A DNA stretch of 64,000 nt from Artemisia argyi (GCA_030686995.1 CM060685.1:128613823-128677822); one strand, 5' to 3'. Shown: positions 22,849 to 35,004, counted from the first letter of the stretch. Made by a program: numbers and translations. Notes: a model not told the origin generated them from the sequence alone.

Positions 22849-22861
22849 TGGTATCAGAGAC
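22849..22861 (+). other. Primer-binding site of the copia element
   Basis: TGGTATCAGAGAC two bases after the LTR; initiator methionine tRNA type. Confidence 0.9.
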
Positions 22862-22911
22862 AGGCTTTGATACTTTGATTTAGAAAACCCGAAGTTCACT
22901 CACAAGATTCA

Positions 22912-23455
22912 ATGGAGACAGAGACAAGTCAGTCCAACATTGCTGCTAAGCTTCCTAAACTTAAGTTGAATGATTTTGAGATGTGGAGACTAATGATCGA
23001 ACAATTCTTTATGGTGCAAGACTATGCACTTTGGGAGATCATTATGTGTGGCAATTCCTTTAAACCTGGTACTACCTCAGAAACTATTGATGGCAAGGTA
23101 GTGCAAAAGATTAACATTGGACCAGTCACAAATGATGAAAGACTTCAAATGAAAAATGATCTGAAGGCCAGAGGCTTGCTGTTGATGACCCTTCCTAGGG
23201 ATCAAATTTTAGCCTTCAGCAAATACAAGACTGCAAAGACTTTATTTGATGAAAACTTCAATGTTTTTGGTGGTAATGATTCCACCAAAAAGACACAGAA
23301 GACCTTGTTGAAACAGACTTATGAAAACTTTGGTTCAACAAGTAATGAATGAATTGACAGTATCTTCACAAGGCTTCAAAAGATTGTAACTCAACTCACA
23401 GTGTTTGGAATTGAGGTGGAAAGGGAAGACCTCAATTTAAAGTTCTTAAGAAGTT
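22912..23455 (+). pseudogene. gag: Copia gag, N-terminal part (UBN2-like), interrupted
   Basis: ATG at 22912 (METETSQSNIAAKLPKLKL) is followed by FEMWRLMIEQFFMVQDYALW, ARGLLLMTLPRDQ and the KKTQKTLLKQTYENF region. This is the usual copia capsid (UBN2/DUF4219 family) pattern of Asteraceae elements. TGA at 23350-23352 breaks the frame after residue 146. The frame continues (IFTRLQKIVTQL, EDLNLKFLRSL) to 23455, where a Sirevirus derivative is inserted. The rest lies at 30094-30586. Confidence 0.85.
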
Positions 23456-24005
23456 TGTGAAAAACTAGAAGAGGGGGTTGAATAGTTTTCCCCTCTTTTT
23501 CATTTTATAAAAACTTGGTTTCAAAATCTTGATTCAAATTTATTCAATTGTTTGTTTGAAAAACCTTCAATTAGAGTTTAGTGTGAAAACAACATATAAT
23601 CAATATGATCGGTTATATATGTACGCTTATGAATTAGTTTTGGAAACTTAGTTTTATGAATGAAGCTTTGGTCGATCTTTATGTGAATACGTTTTCCTTT
23701 TGAAATCTTAAAACGTTTTGTATCAAATTATCGATTAAGTTAAACTTGATATGAGAAGTGTTAATAATATATAAGTCCATTAGACAATATCATACAATTT
23801 TATATCCTATCACAATATTAACTTGTAACTACACCACAATCAATCATCATGACAATCTAAGCAACAATCAACACATATTTGCAAAGATGAATTGTGATCA
23901 CAAGTAACTTAAGCACTTTACGTTATATATTGTAACTTACATCTTTGTCATCATCAAAACATGAAGAGAATGTTTAGATTAAATATCGTAATATTCATGC
24001 CAACA
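23456..24005 (-). repeat. 3' LTR of the small Sirevirus derivative (internally deleted)
   Basis: From TGTGAAAAACTAGAAG to ATGCCAACA. It matches the outer parts of the 1720-bp LTR at 28369-30088, but about 1.17 kb of the centre is missing, including palindromes, TATA box and variable tract. Promoter function is presumably lost in this copy. Confidence 0.9.
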
Positions 24006-24265
24006 ATCTCCCCCTTTTTGATGATGACAAACTATGTAAACTATAACTCATAGTAAAATGTATAAGTTACTTGTTTACACTTCTTCTCCCCCTTTTGTCA
24101 AAGCAAAAAGGTGGACACTTAGACGAGACTTCAACTACGCTTGAACCCTTGAGAAAGAATGTAAAAGGCGAGCTTGCATCATCGTAAGTGAAGCCTTGAT
24201 CCAATCAACCTTAATGCTCCCCCTTGGTGTATGCTCCCCCTTGGTGTATACTCCCCCTTGGTGTA
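24006..24265 (-). other. Multiple polypurine tracts
   Basis: On the minus strand AAAAAGGGGGAGAT abuts the 3' LTR (24006-24020). A further AAAAGGGGGAGAAG lies at about 24081-24096, and three tandem ACCAAGGGGGAG(C/T)ATAC copies at 24215-24265. Repeated polypurine tracts upstream of the 3' LTR are a reported hallmark of Sireviruses. Confidence 0.85.
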
Positions 24266-24716
24266 TGCTCAAAACTAGTTTTGGCTTCCAAAGAATCAAG
24301 CGATGAAGTAATCCTTCAAAACAAAGTTAGTAGACAAGTGCAAATATATATAATGATGATGATAGGTATATGCATGATACTAATTGGGGAACAATATATG
24401 GACGTAATAGGTATATGCACTAAGAATATGACACATGTAATTATTGTTTTAAAAACAACAACCTAACTTCCCAAAAAAAATTACCATGACCAAAGCTTAA
24501 GACATGATAATGATTGGAACCTAATGCAAAGATTCTACCGACATATTTTGGCAAAAGATACCAAAATATATATTCTAAAAGAGAAGAAAAAAAATGATAA
24601 TGATGCGTTCTTTTAAAGACGTAGAAAAATAAAGAAGGATGAGCGTGAATGAAAAGGGAAGGTATTGACAAAAGGTTAACGTTTGACAAGGGTGGATGAC
24701 TTGGAATCAAGGGATT

Positions 24717-24738
24717 TTTTTTTTTTTTTTTTTTTTTG
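24717..24738. repeat. Poly-T tract
   Basis: About 22 consecutive T residues within the 3' non-coding part of the small Sirevirus derivative. Confidence 0.9.
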
Positions 24739-24852
24739 TTGGTTGACGACCGAAAATGGATATGTGAATGAAGTGGTGATGGCTTGACAACACTTGAAGC
24801 TTGGATATCTTCTTTGTGTTCTTCACTTGCTAGGAAGTGGAAAATATGCATT

Positions 24853-25305
24853 TCATAAAGAAATTCGCTTGACTTTTAGGGGTGTAGATTTAGGAGCGGA
24901 AGAGGTTGATTGAGAGTTTGGATGTTGTTCAAGCGAGGGGTTTGGATGAGAACTAGCGAGAAGATACTCAATCCAAGTGAAGTGCTCATTCAAGGCAATG
25001 GTTTGTTGTTGAAGGAAGATGCAACAAGGGCAATTGTTGACATGCTTCTCAACTTGGTTGATGTTGTGTGGTGATGATGGTGAGCTTGATTGGGTTGGAT
25101 CCAAATTGCGTTGCGCAAGATGTAATGCTAAAAGAGCACTAAGCTCATGAGCCTCTTTTAGCTCCTCAACGAACTTCAAGTGTTCGGAGGAAGGTGATGA
25201 TGGTGGAACATGATGGTTGTCTTGGGTGAAGGTTTGAACATGCAACATAGGAATGGCATGTGAGGTTGTAGGATGTGGTGGTGGTACTCTTGGTGGTGGA
25301 GACAT
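24853..25305 (-). CDS. Accessory ORF with C-P-C-C-I motif (150 aa)
   Basis: Starts at ATG 25305, MSPPPRVPPPHP. It is Pro/Ser/His-rich at the N-terminus, has a helical Glu/Leu/Ala stretch (HLKFVEELKEAHELSALL, about residues 44-62), then NNCPCCIFLQQQTIALNEHF and WIEYLLASS, and a Ser/Pro tail. The same layout (CLCCI, then a helix ending IENLLHP) occurs in the 198-aa ORF at 54488-55084 of the related element, also last before the polypurine tract. The frame is open further upstream to about 25513, so an older start may have been lost. Function unknown; a metal-binding Cys cluster is possible. No domain from a named family is recognised. Confidence 0.55.
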   Translation of the reverse strand: MSPPPRVPPPHPTTSHAIPMLHVQTFTQDNHHVPPSSPSSEHLKFVEELKEAHELSALLALHLAQRNLDPTQSSSPSSPHNINQVEKHVNNCPCCIFLQQQTIALNEHFTWIEYLLASSHPNPSLEQHPNSQSTSSAPKSTPLKVKRISL

Positions 25306-25589
25306 GGTTGAGCTTGGGTAGTCATGAAAACATGAAATAGGTGGAAGAGGTTCTCCAAGAGTGAGTGGTGTTTTTGTTGAATGAGCAACATGTGAAGTAT
25401 TGATTGAGAGATTGGGATTGTTGTTTTGGAATTGAGCATGCTCATCATAAGAAGAAGCATGAATGAGGGAATGAGTGGGTGATAGGTTGTGAGATGAGTC
25501 ATTATTGTGGGTTTAAGGTTTAGTAGTTGGGTAGAGGAATATATGTGAGTGAGTGTGTTTTCCCTTCCCATTAAATTCGTGCTCATCCG

Positions 25590-28003
25590 GACATAGAGTT
25601 AAGCATGTAAAGGCATACAATCAAATCACATAGGAGCAAATAAACATCTAGAAACAACATAAATGCGATATGCCATAAATCTAGGAATGAAAGAATCTAA
25701 TGAGAAGCAAAGTTCATAAAAGTAAACTAGCATTAGGTATATATAGGAAGAGCAATTTAATCAAGTTGGAGAATGAGTATGAGACTATTACTAGTGGTGC
25801 TCAATTCAGGCTAAACACGACCATTTTTACGGGTTACACACACCCAACTTCTCACATAGAAGCAATTCAACCGTTAGGTTAAATTGAATTTCTAGTCAAT
25901 AGATTCTCCAGTAGTCATTCTCTTTTTAGAAGAAATTGAGTTCCTAAATTTACCTATCGAAGATTACCAAACATGGAGTTTGCTTGATTCACTAATACTT
26001 GGCTTAATGTGACTCAACCATCATGTTTTAATGAAGGCAAATCTAGATGATATATTTTATTCACGATCCTAATAGAGATGTGTTGAATGTTTAGATAAGA
26101 GTAAACAAAAAGTTTTAATCTTTTCTTCATGATTTACTGGTTGTTTGGTTTTGATGACATATTACTTGATTTAATAATTGTGCTAAACTTAAGAGTGCAC
26201 CTTAGCATCTCTTGTGAAATGAATCTCATTAAGATTATTTATCTTAAATGAGTTTGTGATTCTCAAATGATATCAAAACTAGACATTAATATATTTTTTA
26301 AACAAATATTATTTTCTATGATTTTTGCCAATGTTATATATCATACTTTAACAAGTATTTGAAAAAAAAAATATTTGTTTATGGATTGTAACAAGTTATT
26401 TTTCACTTCTAATAACTTATATTATTTCAAAAAGGAAAGTGTAGTGCATTATCTTGTAACACAACCATTCATGCTACAAAGAAAATGAAATACATAGAAT
26501 ATATAGTATGTATTATTCTTAAATATGTATTTTATCTTGAAGTGACGATTTTAAGTAGTGTGAGCAAAGTTTACATATGTTGTTAGTTTGCTCATGTTTG
26601 GTTTTTCGGATATGACACATTTATCCATTGCATTGCAATGTAAATTGCTTGAATATTTCGGACGAAACATCCAAGTCGTCAATCCTACTTCATTGTATAT
26701 TTTATAAATGTGTTTAAAATGTTATTCTAATATTTGGAACACAATTATTGGACAAGTAGATTCAATATGACATTATCAACACAAGTGTGAGTTATGATCC
26801 AATGCACACTCTTTTCATCTACAAAGGATGTAACTATTTTCATATCAATCTAGTGTGATTGAGTATGTAGATTCAAGACTATATCTTTTGTTGTAATTTG
26901 ATATAATATTGAAGCTAAACAAATAGCAATCCAATTTCTTGTCCACACTCAAAAACACGTCAATTAGATTTGATGAATATATCAACCATAATTTGAATAA
27001 TGAATTGATATAATATCAAGATCTTTCTTGACCCTCACGGACACTCATTTGAAATAAATAAACATTTTGATAGCGTGTTCCATTAATCCTAAGATTATTT
27101 ATTAGTGAATGATTGAAAGTTGACTTATTATTTCATGATTGTTATATGTTTTGTTTTTGTGAAAGACTCTTCATTTTTACTTATTATGAACACACTTAGA
27201 TTTTGAAAATACTTTTTCTTTTATATAACAATTAATGTTTTACAATGATTCAATTTCTCTTATTAAACATCTTAAGGTAAAACAAGCTAATTTGTAGAGA
27301 ATATTTAAGTGTGTTGTGAAGAATAGATTAAATAGTTTGAAATGTTTAGGTGACTAGATTGAACTCATTTACAAGATGTTTGAGTAACATTAAGCCATCT
27401 ATACCTATATGCAATGCAAGCATATTATAACAATCCTAACGCAAGAAATCTAGCATAAGATCTCGTTAAGTATAAATCGGAAAACTAGCTATAAACTAAC
27501 AGGGCACATATGCATAGATATACACATAGCTAAACTACAAATAGAAACAATCATTTAATATATTCAATTAAGAAAATAAAATCACAAAGAAGTTCACATA
27601 ACACATAAAACACTTGTCGTCGTTTTGTGTATTATATACACCAACGTTTACTTAGCTCGAATTTATTTGAAAATAAAATAGTTTCCTCCCATTCTATAAT
27701 TTAGTTAAGATCAATATTTTGAAAACATAAATACTTAATTTTTCAAAAGTATATCAACTAGGAATACCCGACTTGAAGGAAAAGGTAAAACAAAAGTTTT
27801 ACCTTAAAACGAAACACAAATTTTTGACCACCGTATAGTATTATGACTTTCTTACTTATTTAAGTTTGTAATGGTTACTTGTAAGTATTTTTAAATGAAA
27901 GTAGACTCAATTACCTTTAAAACGCCGGGTGGCACGACTTCTACGGAGTTACGGTTAATTTTATATGATTTTTCAAAGTTTTCGAAAAACTGTCGAACAG
28001 ACA
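25590..28003. other. AT-rich non-coding interior of the small Sirevirus derivative
   Basis: No supported ORF. In sense (minus) orientation it separates the palindrome cluster near the 5' LTR from the accessory ORF. It fills the place where gag and pol would be, but nothing similar to gag is left. Confidence 0.6.
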
Positions 28004-28078
28004 GGCGGACCCCTTAAATAATTAAGGGGACCGCCCAGTATTTAAGGGGGGCGCCCAGACAATTAAGGGGGCTGCCCA
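28004..28078 (-). promoter_or_regulatory. Palindrome cluster, internal copy
   Basis: Four arms of the GGCGG(A/T)CCCCTTAA / TTAAGGGG(A/G)CCGCCC type, as in the LTR promoters, here about 275 bp inside the 5' LTR. Confidence 0.75.
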
Positions 28079-28350
28079 TCTGGTACTCAAAATTTCATTT
28101 TTTTTTTTTTGTAAAAAATTATTTTCTGACTTTTCGGAAAGGTGTCTGACTTTCTGATTTTGATACCGAACATATAACACTTATTTTAAGCATAATATTA
28201 TTTCGAGCTAGTATAATTAGTGTATATATCATCAAAACTAATACAAGTTAATCAACAAAACACTTTTCATATTTAATCCTCCTTAATGGATAATTCGATA
28301 CATGGATCGTACTCAATTTTTAAAACCATTTGTTTTGAAAATTTGAGCGA

Positions 28351-28366
28351 CGTGGCTCTGGTACCA
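28351..28366 (-). other. Primer-binding site of the small Sirevirus derivative
   Basis: The minus strand reads TGGTACCAGAGCCACG two bases after the LTR end, an initiator-methionine type site. Confidence 0.85.
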
Positions 28367-28368
28367 AT

Positions 28369-30088
28369 TGTGGAAAACTAGAAGGGGGGGTTGAATAGTT
28401 TTCCCCTCTTTTTCATTTTATAAAAACTTTGTTTCAAAATGTTGATTCAAATTTATTCAATTGTTTGTTTGAAAAACCTTCAATTAGAGTGTAGTGTGAA
28501 AACAACATATAATCAATATGATCGGTTATATAAGTACGCTTATGAATTAGTTTTGGAAACTTAGTTTTATGAACGAAGCTTTGGTCGATCTTTATGTGAA
28601 TACGTTTTCCTTTTGAAATCGTAAAACGTTTTGTATCAAATTATCGATTAAGTTAAACTTGATATGAGAAGTGTTAATAATATATAAGTCCATTAGACAA
28701 TATCATACAATTTTATATCCTATCATAATATTAACTTGTAACTACACCACAATCAATCATCATGACAATCTAAGCAACAATCAACACATATTTGCAAGCA
28801 TAGATGTAACGCGATAAATGCAAGAATGAAAGTAAAAAGATAGGAGAAAGAGGATGCAAACCTGACACGATGATTTATAGTGGTTCGGCTACAAGGACAC
28901 ATTCCTTGTCCTACTCCACTCCCCGAGTCACCTACTCGAGAGTTTTCTTCACTACTCAACAAGCTCCCTTTTGGCGGATAAAACCTTACACAACTTTTGC
29001 TTACACCATTTAACGACACTAAGCTAAATGTCGAGTTCTAATAGTAGCTAGAACCAATCTCACACCACAACACACCTTCTTCACAACACTACTACTACAC
29101 TACTTATCACACCTTCACTACTTCTTCACAACACACCTATTTCTTCACGGCTTCACGACTTCTTCATGGCTTCACAACTTCACGACTTCTTCACTACTTC
29201 ACAACTTCTTCTATACTCCACTACATACTCACACATCTATTACTTCACAACTACACAACTTCTCCACACTACAACTTCTTCACACTACTTCTTACTTACT
29301 CATAAACTCACTACTAAGTAAGATCATCTTGACCTACTTATTACATATACAAAGCTCACAACTTTACATAAGCACTAACTACATCTTTGGCTTTATGATG
29401 GGGAGGATTCTTCTCTTGCACTTTTAGTTATGAGAGATTGGATCACTTGAAACAAAGATTAATAATCTTATGATCAAAGGGTTTTAGAAGGATGTTTAGA
29501 GAGAATTGGATCTGAAAATCTTTGTGCAAAAGCTAAGAAAAATACCAGGTTTGAGGTGGTATTTATAGGAGAAGATTTCTGACAGAGGAGCGTGCCGGTC
29601 CCCATAATTGTATGGTCGGTCCCCTTAATTATTAAGGGGGCCGCCCATAATTAAGGGGGCCACCCTACTGAAACGGCCAGAAATCTTTGTCTTTTCTGGT
29701 GAAAGTTTATTTGGTGAAAAACTACTGATTTTGGTTAAAAATTTGAATTCATGTATTTGTTATGAATTAAACATTTTCCTTTAATTACCAAAATTGTTTT
29801 TCAAAAAATTTATAACATGTTTATATCATTTTATAAACTTTGTAATGTTTAAATAAAATCCCATTGATCATAAAATGTATTAGACATTTGTTTGTACATA
29901 CCTTAAGTGATTGTTGAGGCAAACTCGAGACGTTGAGATGTCGAGGCTTGTTGACGTAAGAATGCAAAGATGAATTGTGATCACAAGTAACTTAAGCACT
30001 TTACGTTATATATTGTAACTTACATCTTTGTCATCATCAAAACATGAAGAGAATGTTTAGATTAAATATCGTAATATTCATGCCAACA
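28369..30088 (-). repeat. 5' LTR of the small Sirevirus derivative (full length)
   Basis: 1720 bp, from TGTTGGCATGAATATTACG (minus, 30088) to TTTTCCACA (28369). It holds the palindrome cluster at 29594-29666, TATA box (CCTATAAATACC on minus, about 29558-29570), a CTTCAC/ACTTCTTC-rich variable tract at 29050-29300, and the conserved GTCCTTGTAGCCGAACCACT block (minus, about 28879-28898). Confidence 0.9.
29594..29666 (-). promoter_or_regulatory. Palindrome cluster in LTR promoter
   Basis: Arms CCGGTCCCC, GGTCCCCTTAATTATTAAGG and CCATAATTAAGGGGGCC upstream (minus sense) of the LTR TATA box. Confidence 0.75.
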
Positions 30089-30093
30089 AAGTT

Positions 30094-30586
30094 TACCCTC
30101 TGAGTTTGGTACAAATGTTGCTGTGTGGGAAGACAAGCCAGAACTGGAGAATATGAAGCTTAATGATTTGTATAATAACTTTAAAGTTATTGAACAGAGG
30201 TTGAAGAAGGCTGGCAAACTAAGTTCAGGATCAGGGAACTTAGCACTTATATCATCATCTGTTGATGATAGTTCAGATGAAAAGAGTGATAGTGATTAAG
30301 ATGTTGCTAACATTGTTGTTTCCACTGGCAGTGGAGGTGTTACCACTGCTAGTTCAAAAAGGCAGGTTGCTGGTCTTGGAGATTCCACTTTTTATGCCTT
30401 TCTGGCAAGTCAATCAAATGGTTCAATTCTGACACATGAAGACTTAGATCAAATTGATGAAGATGACATGGAAGAGATGGACATTAAATGGCAAGTTGCA
30501 TTGCTAAGCTTAAAGGCAAAGAAGTTCTGGAAGAAGACTGGTAGGTTTCAGTACTTTGTAACAGGTATTGGAATGTTAAACCCATA
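30094..30586 (+). pseudogene. gag: Copia gag, C-terminal part
   Basis: Resumes the gag frame after the nested insertion: NVAVWEDKPELENMKLNDLY, then Ser/Asp-rich linker, a TAA stop near 30297, then HEDLDQIDEDDMEEMDIKW and ALLSLKAKKFWKKTGRF. The family normally continues into a CCHC zinc knuckle; here it ends at 30586 without one, so the pol deletion begins just before the knuckle. Confidence 0.8.
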
Positions 30587-30641
30587 AATCTTTGATGTAG
30601 CTTTTCAGTGTTGCAGGATAGCTTTTAGGTACTATTATTGT

Positions 30642-31229
30642 TTGTATATGTTTGTATGGTTTTCTACTAACTTGTATGCTAAGAAATTAAAGACTCAGAA
30701 GTTATCTCAAGCAATGGAAGGTGTGAGCAAGTTAACTGAAGAACAAGTCACAAACATGGTATTTATTGAAATTGATGTGCTGAATGTAGAACCTTTACAA
30801 TCAAAATATCCAGTAGTTGGTTGGGAAATTTATTCTGATGATTTTGGTGTTGCATGGAAGATTATCAGAACTGGCAATGTCACAAGTATTTGCAGAGATT
30901 TTGAAGATGTTGTTAGGTCTTGTGATAGAGAATATCTGGATACCTTGTGGAGGATAATACAAGATCAGTTCAAGAAAGATGAACTTGTTGATGTCAAAGC
31001 TAAAGAGTTGTGGGTTCACTTCAGAAGATTATATGAACCTAACCCTAGTGACAGATATTGGAGATTTGAAGCTCATAATATGAATACTCTGTGGAAATTC
31101 TATGATTCAAGTGTTGTACATCATGTTTCTACTCAAGATGGGGTTGATGTGTTTATGTTAGCTGAAAAGGAATATCCATTGAGAGCGGGTGTTCTCACTG
31201 TTATGATGTCTGTTAAGCTCAGAAGTTGA
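30642..31229 (+). CDS. Post-pol accessory ORF of the copia element (195 aa)
   Basis: Open frame from the ATG at 30642. The likelier functional Met is the one before EGVSKLTEEQVTN, at about residue 25. Motifs: YWRFEAHNMNTLWKFYDSS, VVHHVSTQDGVDVFMLAEKE, YPLRAGVLTVMMSVKL. From memory this resembles the C-terminal extension that follows RNase H in predicted copia polyproteins of Asteraceae. Here it sits directly behind a truncated gag, with all of pol gone. The polypurine tract (31320-31333) and 3' LTR follow. Intact frame, function unknown. Confidence 0.6.
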   Translation: MYMFVWFSTNLYAKKLKTQKLSQAMEGVSKLTEEQVTNMVFIEIDVLNVEPLQSKYPVVGWEIYSDDFGVAWKIIRTGNVTSICRDFEDVVRSCDREYLDTLWRIIQDQFKKDELVDVKAKELWVHFRRLYEPNPSDRYWRFEAHNMNTLWKFYDSSVVHHVSTQDGVDVFMLAEKEYPLRAGVLTVMMSVKLRS

Positions 31230-31319
31230 GAAAAAGAAGATAAGTGTTTGGAAGAATTCCCATATCCTCACATATGCTGACAACTTGAAGAAACTTATTG
31301 ATTTACATAGTAATCATAA

Positions 31320-31333
31320 GTTTAGGGGAGGAT
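31320..31333 (+). other. Polypurine tract of the copia element
   Basis: TTTAGGGGAGGAT immediately before the 3' LTR start TGTTGGGAATT. Confidence 0.85.
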
Positions 31334-31794
31334 TGTTGGGAATTACATTAACAGTTACCACGGCTAGTATGGAGATTACAACTGCTGAAGAATGCACTAG
31401 CAGTGGAAACTCATTACCACTGCTAGTACATATTATTACCACTGCTGTTAAGAAACTTGTATAGATAAATATATAATAGATTTGGTGTATATCTTATTCT
31501 ATTATCTTTATACGTATCCTGTAGAAGAGGACTCCTTGTGCTATAAAAGGAGGTCCTAGGTTTAGGTTTGACATACGTTTTTCTTAGAGCTTCAAGGTTG
31601 TAACCCTAGTGATAAAAAGATCACTCGTATTATTATTTTTAATAATATTGGAGCTAACAGTTTGGTTCACTCATTATTTTCATTCATATACAACTGTTTT
31701 GTTCACATACAAACTTCTAAGTATTACTAAGTAGATTCCGTATACTTAGTGGTATAATTCAAAGTATCATTCTAACACAGATCAAGGTGTTTAG
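31334..31794 (+). repeat. 3' LTR of the copia element (end displaced to 44465-44472)
   Basis: Matches 22356-22842 with about a dozen substitutions. The last bases lie beyond the Tekay insertion, where ATCCATCA (44465-44472) precedes the duplication AAGAA. Confidence 0.9.
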
Positions 31795-34700
31795 TATAAC
31801 ACCCCCAAAATCGATCAATACAGCGGAAGACTTAAAATGTCAGCGGAAGACTTTTGGGGTATTATATTGTGGATCTTTCGTCACAATTATAGAAAACGAT
31901 TCAAGTGATCGTTTTAAGTTTTATTTAAAATACCAAATATTCATAATTCCAAGAGAATTCGTTATTCAACAACAAGTTTTATTTAAAGAGAAATAAACAT
32001 TTCTTTATTTGCCCACTTCGTGCCGTTGCCATCCATTCCATTTAGTTACCTGAGATAAACATGCTAAAAGTCAACAAAAGTTGAGTGAAATTCATAGGTT
32101 TATATTTAAGAGTTTGAACACAAGAGATAGATGTTTATTGTAATATCGATACAAATAAACAAGTTAGAAATCACATTCATTATTGCATTAAGCTCATGAC
32201 ACTCAACGATTCAACAGACATCAATATTTTCATAATAATGATGTGAAATATATAGCCCCCAAGATAGGTATTTGCCAGTAACCTATTATATTCAAATAAC
32301 GTGCATTTGGTGACTTTCCTCTAGCAACCAAATAGGGATTGTCAATCCCTAATAGATCTATTCACAATTATTTACGTTCACCTTTCAAGTGATTAAGGTT
32401 CATGATCGAGGGACGTTTGGCAATAGCTACTTAAGCTATAATAAGATCAGGAAAAGACTTGTGTTCGGTTTTTGAGCATGTATCCCCCCCACAGAAATCA
32501 GTTAAGTGTGGGCTATGAACTCACCTTAGTAGGATAGTAGAACAATTGTAATCTCAACGATGCAAGGCAACGGCTTCACACACAACCTAAAAGATATGGC
32601 ACGTTTCAGTTCTTAAGTCTCGTTTTATTTCGAACGTTTATTATTAATTATAAGGAATCGATAAAGTGCATATGTGATGTGTTACGTCGTATAAAAATGA
32701 ATAATAGTTACGTATTGTTTTATTCGTCTAAATTTGTTTATCGTTATATAAGTTTTATTCGTATTATATATATATAATAAGTTACGTTTTATTGTTTATC
32801 GTTTTAATTAAAATATATATATATAAGTATAAATATATATAAAGTTTTTATTAAAATCAATATTACCATTCAATCCTTCATGTTTCTTAATTTTACACTT
32901 TTTACCCTTAACGGAAAACATTTACGTCGTTAGTCCAAAAGTTATATATATTTACATTTTTAGTCCAAATATCAAATATTATCCCTAAGTTTTAATATTT
33001 ACAGTTTATACCCTTAGAAAAACAGTTTTTTATACTTTTCACCCAAGTTTACCAATTTGGCAATTTTAGTCCTTAACGTTCGTACATTTGCAAAAATAGT
33101 CCCAACTTTACCAAATTCAAAACTTAGCATTTTTATTATTTCATTAAGCTCAAAACATTTAGAAAAGCTTATTTTCACAGCTTATTAGCTTTTTATTAGC
33201 TTATTTCATTTAGTGGGCTTAACGATCCAATATTAAGGGCCCGTTAAGGTTTAATGATCCAAAGGGTTTGGGGGAACACTAGGTTCATAGAGATCCATTA
33301 TTTTAAGTTACAAAAACGTTTCAAAACAGCTTATACTCCTAGCTTATCGTAATAAGCTAAAACAAGCTTTTTGGGCTTTTTGGCCCACGTAAGGTTTTTA
33401 ATGTTTCTGAAAAACAGTTTCAATGTCGGTTTACTTTAGGTCTCGTTTAGTGATCAAATGAAGTTGTTAAGTTGTATTATTTATCATTCTCGTTTCTATA
33501 TCAAGTAGGTAATCAGATCGTACAAAAATAATAGGTGGTCGTATGTTGAAATTTAAAATGGCGAGGTCAAAGTACACGGCCAAAACTCAATATGTAAACT
33601 TTATAAAGTTTGAAAATAAACTAAGTGTTTTAGTAGAAATCGTATAGGTTCACTACAACTTAGAAACGTGTGATTTTTAGTATGTATTCGTTAATATAAG
33701 TTCAATATTATTATAGATACTCGTTAATGCCATAACTAAGAAATAGTATAACACATAAAATGTATACGTTGTTTTTAAGATTTACGATTTATAGGTTCCA
33801 AGTGATTGTGCATAATATAATCATACGTATATATAAAAATAGAAAGAAAAGTTCGTGGTCTCACCTCACCTAGAAAAGGTGGTGTAAAACGAGTGTATGG
33901 TTCGTGTGATGGTTCAACAGCTCCGTGGTTCACTTCACGTTGTTCCAATGGTCCAAGAGGTACTTTGCTTGACGTCCTAGGTTCTCTTGAGTTGTGGTTC
34001 ACTTGAGCAATCCGTGCGTCCTCCAAACTATTTCCTTCGTTGCCTTTGATGAGTTTTTGGTACGTATATGTGTAGGTATTGTTTTGAGTTTGCATGCGAT
34101 CGTTATATAGGGTGTTTAAGGTACGTAGAGATACGCAAGATCACATGATCGATTGTGTAGCATGTTAGGCGAATAGTAGCACCTCTTCCCTTGTCCAATG
34201 GCGTGCGTACAAACCAAGTATCCTTGTGATACATTCCTGACACCATTTCTGTTCATTCACTCGATATTGGGGAGGAGGGGAGGCATGGAAGAAAAGTTAT
34301 GACACGTTTTGTAGTTATCTCCATGGGAGCGTTCATGGTTTTGCTTTGGACGTTTTTAGTGTAGTAAACGAGGGTGAGTAAGAAATGTTTATGTCTCGTG
34401 TGGTTCTTGGGTACTAGGTAAATCAAAATGGGTAATAATAGTTATTCGTTATGTGTAAAAATCGTGCAATAATAGGGTGCGTTTGGGAGTGTCGCGGTTG
34501 GCAGAAAACAAAATAAAATAACAAAAGGGTGCGTTTGGGCTTGGCCTGTGGGCTGCTGGTTGTGTGTCGGCCCAAGCAAAAGAAAAGAAGGAAAGTAGTC
34601 CGTTTGGTTTGTGTATTGGATTTCGTGGCCCAAAGGGTGTTGGGGGCCCACCTGGGGTGTCTTGATTATCGTGTCGAAGTTCAAAAATATTAGTGAGCGT

Positions 34701-35004
34701 TCTCGGGGAGTTTCGTAGGTTCAGGGAATATATAAATAGTATACGTTATTTAGACGAAACGTATTATTAAATATAATCGCGTTATATAATTATTTATCGT
34801 TCGCAATAATTATAGGCAACCTAGGTTGTGTGTAAGCATCGTTCCTGGGTAAACGGTCAATCACAGTTATCGTAGTGGTTCAATATCAAGCCATATCATA
34901 AAAAAAAATTTGTTACCCGTAAAAATGGTGTTAATTTAGCGTAACATCGTTTTATTTATTCGTATGCATTTACTAATCGTATGGGAAATTTACGAGAGGT
35001 TACA
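31795..35004 (-). repeat. 3' LTR of Tekay element B
   Basis: 3210 bp, from TGTAACCTCTCGTAAATTTC (minus, 35004) to GGGGGTGTTATA (31795). TATA-like CTATATAACG (minus) at about 34101-34110. A 106-codon frame (33775-34095) begins ten bases after it and is present unchanged in the other LTR, but so is the surrounding DNA. Confidence 0.93.

Larger units (their letters stand above)
23456..30088 (-). mobile_element. Small Sirevirus-type derivative carrying only a CxCC-type ORF
   Basis: Duplication AAGTT at 23451-23455 and 30089-30093. Sense is minus: 5' LTR 30088-28369, primer-binding site 28366-28351, palindrome cluster 28078-28004, accessory ORF 25305-24853, polypurine tracts 24265-24006, 3' LTR 24005-23456. 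No gag and no pol. The left LTR is 550 bp and the right 1720 bp; the left one lacks 28793-29963, a deletion between two TGCAA words. The element entered gag of the copia element. Confidence 0.9.
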
